Shown here piece by piece: positions 27,419-35,104 of a DNA stretch of 64,000 nt (position 1 is its first letter; each line of letters opens with the position of its first letter). Source of the DNA: Pseudomonas eucalypticola (GTDB lineage: Bacteria > Pseudomonadota > Gammaproteobacteria > Pseudomonadales > Pseudomonadaceae); contig NZ_CP056030.1 in assembly GCF_013374995.1 (NCBI RefSeq), positions 3,256,501-3,320,500 of the forward strand. Direction: 5' to 3'. The notes under the pieces were generated by a model. It did no database searches, was not told the DNA's origin, and worked only from the letters and a program-made list of their open reading frames with translations. The position numbers and the translations under genes were made by a program.

Positions 27419-27509
27419 GGGCAACCCCCGTCGCGTGAAGCCGCTGCGTATCATGCAGCGGCAATCCGTCGCCCCTTGCGACTTGGATCACAGGCCAACT
27501 GCCGTTAAG

Positions 27510-27530
27510 GTGTAACAACATTTGTTGCAC
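27510..27530. promoter_or_regulatory. 9-3-9 inverted repeat upstream of the PRISE reductase gene
   Basis: GTGTAACAA and TTGTTGCAC form arms matching at 8 of 9 positions around CAT, ending 10 bp before the start codon. The size and symmetry suit a TetR- or HxlR-type repressor that would block transcription near the start point. No regulator gene is adjacent. Confidence 0.6.
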
Positions 27531-27540
27531 AGAGGCAGAC

Positions 27541-28605
27541 ATGACTGAAATTGCATTGGTAGTGGGCGCCAGTGGCATCGTCGGCAGCGCAGTAACCCGC
27601 GTGCTGGCCGAGAACACCAACTGGAAAGTCGCGGGCTTGTCCCGTGCGCCCAAACTGGCCCCCGGCATCATCCCGGTAGCTGCCGACCTGCAAGACCCAG
27701 CCGCCGTGGCCAGCGCCCTCGCTGGCCTCAACCCTACCCACCTGTTCATCACCACCTGGTCGCGGCAGGCCAGCGAAGCCGAGAACATTCGCGTCAACGC
27801 GGCCATGGTGCGTAACGTACTGGATGGCCTGCGTGGTTCGCGCAGCCTGCGCCACGTCGCGCTGGTGACCGGCCTGAAGCACTACCTGGGCCCGTTCGAA
27901 GCCTACGGCCAGGGCACTTTGCCGCAAACGCCGTTCCGCGAAACCCAGGGCCGCCTGGATGTAGAGAACTTCTATTACGCCCAGGAAGATGAAGTGTTCG
28001 CTGCCGCCAAGCGCGACCATTTCACCTGGAGCGTGCACCGCCCCCATACCATTACCGGGGTGGCCGTGGGCAATGCCATGAACATGGCCACCACCCTGGC
28101 GGTGTACGCCAGTGTCTGCAAGGCCACCGGCCGGCCGTTCGTGTTCCCGGGCTCGCGAGTGCAATGGGACAGTCTCACCGACATGACCGACGCACGCATT
28201 CTGGCGCGGCAACTGCTGTGGGCCTCGACCACGCCGGCCGCTGCCAACGAAGCGTTCAACGTCACCAATGGCGATGTGTTCCGCTGGAGCTGGATGTGGT
28301 CACGCATCGCCGAGTGGTTTGGCCTGGAAGCCGCGCCGTTCCCGGAACAGCCGCAGCCGCTGGCCGCGCAGATGGCCGATGACCAGGCGGCCTGGAGCCA
28401 GCTGGCCGCCGAGCATGGGTTGCTGGAAAAGGACATTCACCGACTGATTTCGCCGTGGCACACCGACGCCGACCTGGGCCGGCCAGTGGAGGTAGTGACC
28501 GACATGTCCAAGAGCCGCCGCCTGGGCTTCACCGACTTCCAGGCCAGTGACCAGGCCTTCTTCGACGTGTTCGCCCAGCTGCGCGCCGAGCGCCTGATTC
28601 CCTGA
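27541..28605 (+). CDS. PRISE-type short-chain reductase (progesterone 5-beta-reductase/iridoid synthase-like)
   Basis: A 354-residue extended SDR. The NADP-binding motif is GASGIVG (residues 9-15). The family lacks the usual YxxxK pair. Instead K113 in TGLKHYLGPF and Y145 in NFYYAQED lie 32 residues apart, the spacing of the catalytic Lys/Tyr in plant P5betaR and iridoid synthase (established for those enzymes). It should reduce C=C bonds of alpha,beta-unsaturated carbonyls with NADPH. Bacterial members are often promiscuous enone reductases. Monocistronic, with a strong operator-like dyad overlapping the leader and a hairpin terminator after it. Confidence 0.9.
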   Translation: MTEIALVVGASGIVGSAVTRVLAENTNWKVAGLSRAPKLAPGIIPVAADLQDPAAVASALAGLNPTHLFITTWSRQASEAENIRVNAAMVRNVLDGLRGSRSLRHVALVTGLKHYLGPFEAYGQGTLPQTPFRETQGRLDVENFYYAQEDEVFAAAKRDHFTWSVHRPHTITGVAVGNAMNMATTLAVYASVCKATGRPFVFPGSRVQWDSLTDMTDARILARQLLWASTTPAAANEAFNVTNGDVFRWSWMWSRIAEWFGLEAAPFPEQPQPLAAQMADDQAAWSQLAAEHGLLEKDIHRLISPWHTDADLGRPVEVVTDMSKSRRLGFTDFQASDQAFFDVFAQLRAERLIP

Positions 28606-28629
28606 GGGCTCCGGTCCTGCTGAAAACCG

Positions 28630-28660
28630 GCCGCAGCGGCTGTTGTTCAGCCGCTGCGGC
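28630..28660. terminator. Shared hairpin terminator (PRISE gene and DUF4174 gene)
   Basis: A perfect 12-bp stem (GCCGCAGCGGCT with AGCCGCTGCGGC) and 7-nt loop lie between convergent genes. On the minus strand the stem is followed by CGGTTTTCAG, giving a short T-run for the leftward gene; the rightward gene has none. Confidence 0.7.
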
Positions 28661-28664
28661 GGGC

Positions 28665-29201
28665 TCAATCGTCCAGCGACTGCGGCGCTGCCTTGCTGGC
28701 CTTGGCGCCCTTGGCGGCCTTGCCGCTGGCAGGCTCAGCCGCTGGTGCGGCCTGTGCCGGCGCAGCCGCTTCCTTCTCGGCCATGGGCATGGCGTCCACG
28801 GCATCGAAGATTTCCTTGAGCTCGACGCGCCCGCTTTTCTCTAGCTTCTTGCCACCGTCCTTGCCCACCAGGATGGTCTTGGGCAGCTCGCCAGCCCCCA
28901 GGCTCAGGCTGCGGATCAGCGCCATGGTGGCCTGGGGGTCCAGGTTCTTGCCATCACGCTGGCCGATGGTGTTGACCACGGTGTACAGCACCATGTTGCG
29001 CTGGGTGAAGCCTTGCTGGTTGGCCGGTTCCTTGAGCGCGTCCTTCAAATGCACCAGGTCCGGGTCCACGGAGCTGCGCGCAATGATGATCAAGGGCCGG
29101 GTCTTGCCCTGCTCCTGGGCCAGCGGCGAGTCGCTATCGACTGCCAGCACGGGACCGGCGACAGCAATGAGGGCAGCGAAGGCCAGAGACCGAATGAGCA
29201 T
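28665..29201 (-). CDS. DUF4174-domain periplasmic protein
   Basis: A 178-residue exported protein from MLIRSLAFAALIAVAG, supported by GGAGG 7 nt upstream. The signal peptide is cleaved near VLA-VDS. The central part (TRPLIIIARSSVDPDLVHLKDAL in part, then PKTILVGKDGGKKL) fits DUF4174, a thioredoxin-like-fold domain without a CxxC. The C-terminal 40 residues are a low-complexity Ala/Lys/Pro tail (PAQAAPAAEPASGKAAKGAK). Function unknown; an envelope role is inferred from export only. Its promoter region opens onto the 470-bp palindromic element. Confidence 0.83.
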   Translation of the reverse strand: MLIRSLAFAALIAVAGPVLAVDSDSPLAQEQGKTRPLIIIARSSVDPDLVHLKDALKEPANQQGFTQRNMVLYTVVNTIGQRDGKNLDPQATMALIRSLSLGAGELPKTILVGKDGGKKLEKSGRVELKEIFDAVDAMPMAEKEAAAPAQAAPAAEPASGKAAKGAKASKAAPQSLDD

Positions 29202-29399
29202 GTATACCTCCAATTCCAAATGACGCCCTAGAGACTACGGGGCTGGGCGAAAGGTCCGGCTTAGTGCGTTGAATTTGTAAGTTTTTTGGTCCTGCTGCGG
29301 TGAAGCTTAGGCGACCTTGCCTGACACGCAAGGGAGCAAGGCGCCGATGACGTGTCGGCGGCCACCGCGGATATATCCACTCCCCCGTGCTTATGTAGC

Positions 29400-29872
29400 A
29401 AAAATTTGATTCTTCACGGATTGCCGGGGAAGTTGTGGCACCACCACTAATCTGCAGTGAGCAAACGGAGCGGACCAGGTGATCTCACAGACATGACTGG
29501 CCCGAAACAGATGTGGGACCAGGCTTGCCTGGGAAGCGCCGCGCGGGCGGCGCTCGATTTCAGGGGCGCAGAAAACACCAAGACATGTATCTGGTGGCCT
29601 TTATGCAATTGCAAGGCAGGCCGACAAAATGTTCATCGGAGCTTCTGGCTAGGGATTGCATCAGGGCACTCCAAGTGCCAGGCGATGTTGTAGTGTCGCT
29701 GTTAAGATCGAGCGCCGCCCGCGCGGCGCTTCCCAGGCAAGCCTGGCCCCACATCTGTTTCGGGCCAATTATGCCTGGGACATCACCTGATCCGCTCTGT
29801 TTGCTCACTGTGGATCTGCAGTGGCGCGACAACTTCCCCGGGATTCCGTGGAGAACCAAAAATTTACCAAGC
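29400..29872. repeat. Near-palindromic repeat element of about 470 bp (MITE-like)
   Basis: The left half aligns with the reverse complement of the right half almost end to end. Outer arms share TTC(T/C)CACGGA and CGGGGAAGTTGT. Middle parts share CAGTGAGCAAAC, GGCCCGAAACAGATGTGG, CAGGCTTGCCTGGGAAGCGC and GGGCGGCGCTCGAT. The centre keeps related ATGCAAT blocks. No transposase lies inside. It occupies most of the 748-bp gap between divergent genes. The remaining 29202-29399 holds the DUF4174 promoter region and nothing else I can name. Confidence 0.8.
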
Positions 29873-29949
29873 TTTTACCCCGCCGCCGCCCCGTCTGGCC
29901 CGCGGGTTCTGCATAATCGGGCCTTTCATCCTGTCAAAGCCGAATAGTC

Positions 29950-31101
29950 ATGTCATTACTGCCGTTTTCCGTTGCCCGCCTTGCCCGCCCTCTCGCCCTG
30001 AGCGTAGCCCTCGCCGCCCTTGCCGCCTGCAGCAGCCCGCCACCTGCCGATGATGACGGCATGGTCTCGCTGCAGGAATACCTCAAGACAGCCTACAACC
30101 CCGGTGTGGCCAACAAGCTCGACGGCTGGGCTACCCGCTGGGCCTGGGGCAACCACCAGGTCGACCTGTCGCTGGTGGTGCCCGCAGGCCAGAAAAACGT
30201 GCCGCTGGTGGTGTACCTGCCTGGCCTGGGCGAAGACGACAGCGCCGGCCAGCTGTGGCGCCAGAGCTGGGGCAACGCCGGCTATGCCGTGCTGACGGTG
30301 CAACCGACTCGTTACGACTCATCGGTCTATAAAACGCCGGACGCCCAGGCTGGCGCGTTCCGCGGCATTGCTGCCAACAGCTACGCTGACGCTGCCCTGC
30401 AAGCCCGGGTCGCCGAAGTCGTCACGGTGCTGGCCGAAGTGCGCCGCCGGGGCCTGGCCGGGGAAGCCGGCTTCAATGCCGTCGACGTGCAGCGCACCGT
30501 GGTCGCCGGCTACGACCTGGGCGCCCAGACCGCCGCCGCCCTGGCGGGCGAGCACGACGATGGCCAGGCACGCCTGAGCCAGTGGCGACCGCTGGGGGCT
30601 ATCGTGCTGAGCCCCTACGTTGCCGCTGGCGCCGACCCGGCTCGTTTCGCCCATATCGACACCCCGCTGCTGTCGGTCACCGGGCCGCTGGATGAAGACC
30701 CGTTCAGCTGGGTCGCCAGTGCCCAGCAGCGCTTCGCCCTGTTTGACGGCCTGGGCAGCAGCGGCGGTTACCAGTTGCGCCTGCAGGACGCCAGCCACAA
30801 GGACCTCTCGGGCACCTTGGTGCATGCCGCCAAACCGGCCGGCCATGCCCATGACGAGGGCGGCGAAGGCGGTGGTCCCGGCGGCCCTGGTGGCCCCGGT
30901 GGTGACCGCCCTGGCGCTGGCAAACCCGCCGACCCAGGGGTCGACCGCCGCCAGGCAGCCAGCGTCGCGGCCGTTACCACGGCCTGGCTGGACGCCACGG
31001 TCAAGCACACCCCGGCCGCCCAGCAATGGCTCGACCAGCAGGCCGGGCAATGGCTGGGGCCCGTGGGCCGGTTGGAACACAAGGCTCCTGCCGCGCGTTG
31101 A
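29950..31101 (+). CDS. Lipoprotein with alpha/beta-hydrolase fold and aspartate in the nucleophile elbow
   Basis: A 383-residue lipoprotein; the lipobox LAAC puts the lipidated cysteine at 27. The core resembles dienelactone-hydrolase/chlorophyllase-type proteins: PLVVYLPGLGEDD oxyanion strand, then the elbow VVAGYDLGAQTAA (residues 184-196), where the nucleophile position is D189 instead of Ser. Candidate partners are D248/D250 and H283 (DASHKDL). Residues 300-330 form a His/Asp/Gly/Pro-rich linker (HAHDEGGEGGGPGGPGG). An Asp nucleophile occurs in dehalogenases and epoxide hydrolases; alternatively the protein is a non-catalytic relative. Neighbours give no clue. Confidence 0.8.
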   Translation: MSLLPFSVARLARPLALSVALAALAACSSPPPADDDGMVSLQEYLKTAYNPGVANKLDGWATRWAWGNHQVDLSLVVPAGQKNVPLVVYLPGLGEDDSAGQLWRQSWGNAGYAVLTVQPTRYDSSVYKTPDAQAGAFRGIAANSYADAALQARVAEVVTVLAEVRRRGLAGEAGFNAVDVQRTVVAGYDLGAQTAAALAGEHDDGQARLSQWRPLGAIVLSPYVAAGADPARFAHIDTPLLSVTGPLDEDPFSWVASAQQRFALFDGLGSSGGYQLRLQDASHKDLSGTLVHAAKPAGHAHDEGGEGGGPGGPGGPGGDRPGAGKPADPGVDRRQAASVAAVTTAWLDATVKHTPAAQQWLDQQAGQWLGPVGRLEHKAPAAR

Positions 31102-31206
31102 GGCCCGTGGCTTGACAGCCTGATCCCGTGGCGCCGAAGATCGAAGATAGGAAGCTAACGAACCCGTCGGTTTCCTGTCCTCAGCTCTGTATTCGGGAAC
31201 CGGTCA

Positions 31207-32463
31207 GTGAAAGGCACCTTCCGCTCGCTGCAAAACTACAACTACCGCGTCTGGGCCGGCGGCGCGCTCATCTCCAACATCGGCACCTGGATGCAGCGTA
31301 CCGCCCAGGACTGGCTGGTGCTGGTGCAGTTGACCCACGAAAGCGCCACGGCCGTCGGTATCGTCATGGCCTTGCAGTTCGGCCCCTACCTGCTGCTGAT
31401 GCCCTTCACCGGCCTTGCCGCCGACCATTTCGACCGGCGCAGGCTGGTGATGACCACCCAGGCCTTGTCCGGGGCCCTGGCGTTGGGCCTGGGGGTATTG
31501 ACGCTCACCGGCATGGTGCAGCTCTGGCACGTGTACGTGTTCGCCTTCCTGTTCGGGTGCGTCAGCGCCTTCGACTCCACTGCGCGCCAGACCTTCGTCG
31601 CCGAACTGGTGGGTGACAAGCATTTGTCCAACGCCGTGGCCCTCAACTCCACGTCGTTCAATGCCGCGCGCATGATCGGCCCAGCGGTGGCCGGGGTGCT
31701 GATCGCCGCCATTGGCAGCGGTTGGGTGTTTGTGCTCAACGCAGCGTCGTTCGGTGCCGTGCTGCTGTCCCTGCGCTGGCTGCGCCTGGACGAACTGCGC
31801 ACCCTCAAGCGCAGCAAAGGTACCCGCGCCAGCCTCGGCGAAGGCATGCGCTACGTGCGCAGCCGCCCGGACCTGCTGGCGATTCTGTGGATGTACTTCC
31901 TGATCGGCACCTTCGGCCTGAACTTCCCTATCTTCATTTCCACCATGTCGGTCAGCGTGTTTCACCAGGGCCCCAGTCAATACGGGGTATTGTCCTCGTG
32001 CCTGGCGGTAGGCTCGGTGCTGGGTGCGCTGCTCTCGGCCAGCCGCACCAACCCGCGCCTGGGGATGCTGCTGGTGGGGGCATTGCTGTTCGGCGCAGGC
32101 ACCGGCTTGGCGGCGCTGATGCCGGGCTACTGGTGGTTCGGCCTGACGCTCACGGCCGTGGGTGTATCGGCACAGACCTTCACCACCACGGCGAACAGCA
32201 CGGTGCAACTGTCCACCGACCCGCTGATGCGCGGGCGGGTCATGGCTATCCTGCTGGCGATTTCGGTCGGTGGCACACCGTTGGGCGCACCTGTCGTGGG
32301 CTGGGTGGCCGATGTCTGCGGTCCGCGCTGGGCCTTGGGGATTGGCGCGGCATCCGGACTGCTGGCGGCGGCCGTGGCGGTACGTTACATGGTCAGGTAC
32401 CGCGGGTTGCGCGTGTGGATCGAGGGGCGCAGGCTGCGCCATAGCCTGGACGCGCTGTCATGA
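31207..32463 (+). CDS. MFS transporter (EntS/MFS_3-like exporter)
   Basis: A 418-residue twelve-TM transporter. The frame opens with GTG at MKGTFRSLQNYNYRVWAGG, a start common in the MFS_3 (enterobactin-exporter-like) subfamily: SNIGTWMQRTAQDWLVLVQLT and PFTGLAADHFDRRRLVM. Family members export siderophores or drugs. No siderophore genes are near. It ends 6 bp before a REP pair, which separates it from the convergent aroA. Confidence 0.9.
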   Translation: MKGTFRSLQNYNYRVWAGGALISNIGTWMQRTAQDWLVLVQLTHESATAVGIVMALQFGPYLLLMPFTGLAADHFDRRRLVMTTQALSGALALGLGVLTLTGMVQLWHVYVFAFLFGCVSAFDSTARQTFVAELVGDKHLSNAVALNSTSFNAARMIGPAVAGVLIAAIGSGWVFVLNAASFGAVLLSLRWLRLDELRTLKRSKGTRASLGEGMRYVRSRPDLLAILWMYFLIGTFGLNFPIFISTMSVSVFHQGPSQYGVLSSCLAVGSVLGALLSASRTNPRLGMLLVGALLFGAGTGLAALMPGYWWFGLTLTAVGVSAQTFTTTANSTVQLSTDPLMRGRVMAILLAISVGGTPLGAPVVGWVADVCGPRWALGIGAASGLLAAAVAVRYMVRYRGLRVWIEGRRLRHSLDALS

Positions 32464-32468
32464 TGGCC

Positions 32469-32587
32469 GTAGCAGCGGACCCGGCCGCGTCACAGGCGCC
32501 ACGCACCCTCAGGCACACCGCATTCACGGCTGGCGCGGTGTGCCTGCTACTGCGCGGCGGTCGTGACTCGGCCGGGTCCGCTGCTAC
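32469..32587. repeat. Inverted REP pair (GTAGCAGCGGACCCGGCCG family)
   Basis: GTAGCAGCGGACCCGGCCG at 32469-32487 and its exact reverse complement at 32569-32587 bracket 81 bp that contains a second, smaller dyad (CAGGCACACCGC / GCGGTGTGCCTG). A third copy of the same 23-bp REP head is at 53515. The pair lies between the convergent MFS and aroA 3' ends and may act as a bidirectional transcript end. Confidence 0.85.
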
Positions 32588-32596
32588 AGGGTGGCC

Positions 32597-33850
32597 TTAC
32601 TGGTACGTTACACCCAGCGAGGCCAACGCGTCCCAATACCGCGGGTAGGTCTTGCCCACGCACAGCGGGTCCTGGATGCGAATACCCGCCACCTTCAAGC
32701 CGGCCAGGGCAAAGCACATGGCGATGCGGTGGTCGGAATGGGTGTCGATCAGCGCGTCTACCGTGGTCCCCGCCAGGGCCGGGTCGGCGTGGACCAGCAG
32801 GTCATCACCTTCTACCGTCGACAAACCCGGGCGAATGGCGTTCAGGCCATCGTCCAGGGCGGCCACGCGGTCGCATTCCTTGACGCGCAGGTTGGCCAGC
32901 TCGACGAACCGCACGGGCGTGCGGTTGAACGCGGCCAGGACCGCCAGGGTGGGAATGGCGTCCTGCATCTGGGAACCGTTGATTACCGCCGGCATGTTCG
33001 GGAACTGCGCGATGTAGGCCTGGGCCGCGGCGTCGGGCTGGGTGAACGCGTCATCGGCGACGCCCAGGTCAATGCGCCCGCCGGTCAGCGCCTGCGCGGC
33101 CCACAAGTACGTGGCGGCCGAGGCGTCCGGTTCGATGAAATAGTCACCGGCCACGTAGCCGGTGGGGTGCACTCGCCAGGTGACCTCATCCACTTGCTCG
33201 ACCTGGGCACCGAAGGCGCGCATGCACGCCAGGGTGAGGTCCACGTAGCCACGGGCGCCGATGTCCTTGCCCGTCAGCGCCACGTCGATGGGCGCGGTGC
33301 CGCAGGCCGCCACCATCAGCAGGGCCGATACGTACTGGCTGGACAAGCCGCCGTCAATCTCGAACCGCTGCGCCTGCAGCCGGCCAGTGCCCTTGACCTG
33401 CACCGGCGGGCAGCCAGTGGCGCTGTGCACGTCGACGCCGCCGGCGCGCAGCGCGGCCAGCAGCGGGCCGATGGGCCGCTTCTGCATGTAGTGGTCGCCA
33501 TCCAGGGTGACGTCACCCTCAACGGTGGCCACGGCTGCCGTCAGGAAGCGCACGGCCGTGCCGGCATTGCCCAGGAACAGCGGCGCCTCGGGCACCTGCA
33601 GTTGCCCGGTGCTGGTGACCACGAACGTGGTGTCATCCGGTTCCTCGATGACCACGCCCATCTGCCGCAAGGCATTGGACATGTGGCGAGTGTCGTCGCT
33701 TTTCAGCGCGCCGTCCAGGCGGCTGGTGCCCTTGGCGAGGGCGGCGAGCAGCAGCGCGCGGTTGGTGATGGATTTCGAGCCGGGCGGCGACACCTGCCCA
33801 GTCAATGCCACGCCTGGCGGAATCACCGTGATTGTTTGTTGCGCAGTCAT
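32597..33850 (-). CDS. aroA: 3-phosphoshikimate 1-carboxyvinyltransferase (EPSP synthase), stand-alone
   Basis: A 417-residue enzyme of the shikimate pathway joining shikimate-3-phosphate and PEP. Visible motifs are the N-terminal PPGSKSITNRALLLAAL (K26), PEP-site loop LFLGNAGTAVRFL (91-103), SSQYVSALLM, ANLRVKECDR and the C-terminal THSDHRIAM. Length fits class I. At the position of E. coli Pro101 it has Phe102. In Pseudomonas the housekeeping EPSP synthase is usually fused to prephenate dehydrogenase (TyrA-AroA), so this lone gene, with no aromatic-pathway neighbours, is probably an extra paralog; that cannot be confirmed from this window. Confidence 0.92.
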   Translation of the reverse strand: MTAQQTITVIPPGVALTGQVSPPGSKSITNRALLLAALAKGTSRLDGALKSDDTRHMSNALRQMGVVIEEPDDTTFVVTSTGQLQVPEAPLFLGNAGTAVRFLTAAVATVEGDVTLDGDHYMQKRPIGPLLAALRAGGVDVHSATGCPPVQVKGTGRLQAQRFEIDGGLSSQYVSALLMVAACGTAPIDVALTGKDIGARGYVDLTLACMRAFGAQVEQVDEVTWRVHPTGYVAGDYFIEPDASAATYLWAAQALTGGRIDLGVADDAFTQPDAAAQAYIAQFPNMPAVINGSQMQDAIPTLAVLAAFNRTPVRFVELANLRVKECDRVAALDDGLNAIRPGLSTVEGDDLLVHADPALAGTTVDALIDTHSDHRIAMCFALAGLKVAGIRIQDPLCVGKTYPRYWDALASLGVTYQ

Positions 33851-34030
33851 TGGTTCAACACTCCCCAGTTCAATACCGTGCCAGCGGCTACACCACCGCT
33901 CTAAAGATCCCCATCATGCCATTTCTGCGCGGGCAGATCAGCCCTTTGCTTGCACCCGATTGCAGGCCGGGTCTAGGCTGGAAAGCTTTCATGGACATTT
34001 CGGTACATTTTCCATCGACAGGAGCGCTGC

Positions 34031-35014
34031 ATGAACATCGTCAACCTGGGCAATACCGGCCTGAAGGTCTCACCGCTGGCGCTGGGCTGCATGACCTATG
34101 GCGTGCCCAACCGTGGCAAACACCCCTGGACCCTGGACGAAGACGCCAGCCGACCGCTGATCAAGGCAGCGCTGGAACTGGGCATCAACTTCTTCGACAC
34201 CGCCAACAGCTACTCCGACGGCACCAGCGAGGAGATCGTCGGCCGCGCACTGCGCGACTACGCCCGGCGCGACGAAATCGTCATCGCCACCAAGGTCTAT
34301 TTTCCCTTGCGCACGGCCCCCAACGTGGGTGGCCTGTCGCGCAAGGCAATCTTCGCCGAGATTGACAACAGCCTGCGCCGCCTGGGCACTGACTATGTCG
34401 ACCTGTACCAGATCCACCGCTGGGACTACGCCACCCCCATCGAGGAAACCCTGGAAGCGCTGCACGACGTGGTCAAGGCCGGCAAAGCCCTGCACATCGG
34501 CGCGTCGTCCATGCACGCCTGGCAGTTCGCCAAGGCCCTGGCGACGTCCGAACGCCATGGCTGGACCCGATTCGTCTCGATGCAAAACCACCTGAACCTG
34601 ATCAACCGCGAGGAAGAGCGCGAGATGCTGCCCCTGTGCCGTGACGCCGGCATCGCTGTGCTGCCCTGGAGCCCGTTGGCCCGTGGCCGCCTGACCCGCG
34701 ACTGGGACCAGAGCACCGCACGCACCGACACCGATGACTACGGCAAAAGCCTCTACCAGCCCCACACCGAGGCGTGCGACCGGCAGATCGTCGACGCCGT
34801 GGCCAAGGTCGCCGCGTACCGCGGCGTGCCCCGTGCCCAAGTTGCGCTGGCCTGGGTGATGCAGAGTCCAGGCGTGACCGCACCGCTGGTGGGCGCGTCG
34901 CGGACCGAACACCTGACCGATGCGGTGGCGGCGTTGGCGTTGGAGCTGACCGACGAGGAAATCGAGCAGCTGCAAGCCCCCTATATCCCCCATGCGGTGG
35001 TGGGCTTTACCTGA
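34031..35014 (+). CDS. Aldo/keto reductase
   Basis: A 327-residue NADPH-dependent reductase with AGGAG upstream. The AKR barrel shows the catalytic tetrad residues in family motifs: FFDTANSYSDGTSEEIVG (Asp, Tyr), VIATKVYFPL (Lys) and LYQIHRWDYATPIEETLEAL (His). The C-terminal cofactor segment is APLVGASRTEHLTDAV. The pattern is closest to the YajO/AKR12-like group, which reduces aldehydes and sugars. It is followed by a lactonase-fold gene 90 bp downstream; joint function is possible but unproven. Confidence 0.92.
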   Translation: MNIVNLGNTGLKVSPLALGCMTYGVPNRGKHPWTLDEDASRPLIKAALELGINFFDTANSYSDGTSEEIVGRALRDYARRDEIVIATKVYFPLRTAPNVGGLSRKAIFAEIDNSLRRLGTDYVDLYQIHRWDYATPIEETLEALHDVVKAGKALHIGASSMHAWQFAKALATSERHGWTRFVSMQNHLNLINREEEREMLPLCRDAGIAVLPWSPLARGRLTRDWDQSTARTDTDDYGKSLYQPHTEACDRQIVDAVAKVAAYRGVPRAQVALAWVMQSPGVTAPLVGASRTEHLTDAVAALALELTDEEIEQLQAPYIPHAVVGFT

Positions 35015-35104
35015 TCCAGAGGGGCCAGCGGCCCAGCCTGAAACGCTGGCCAATGTCATCTGACGTCTGATAACCTCGAAGGCACAATAACAAGGAGTTC
35101 GCCC

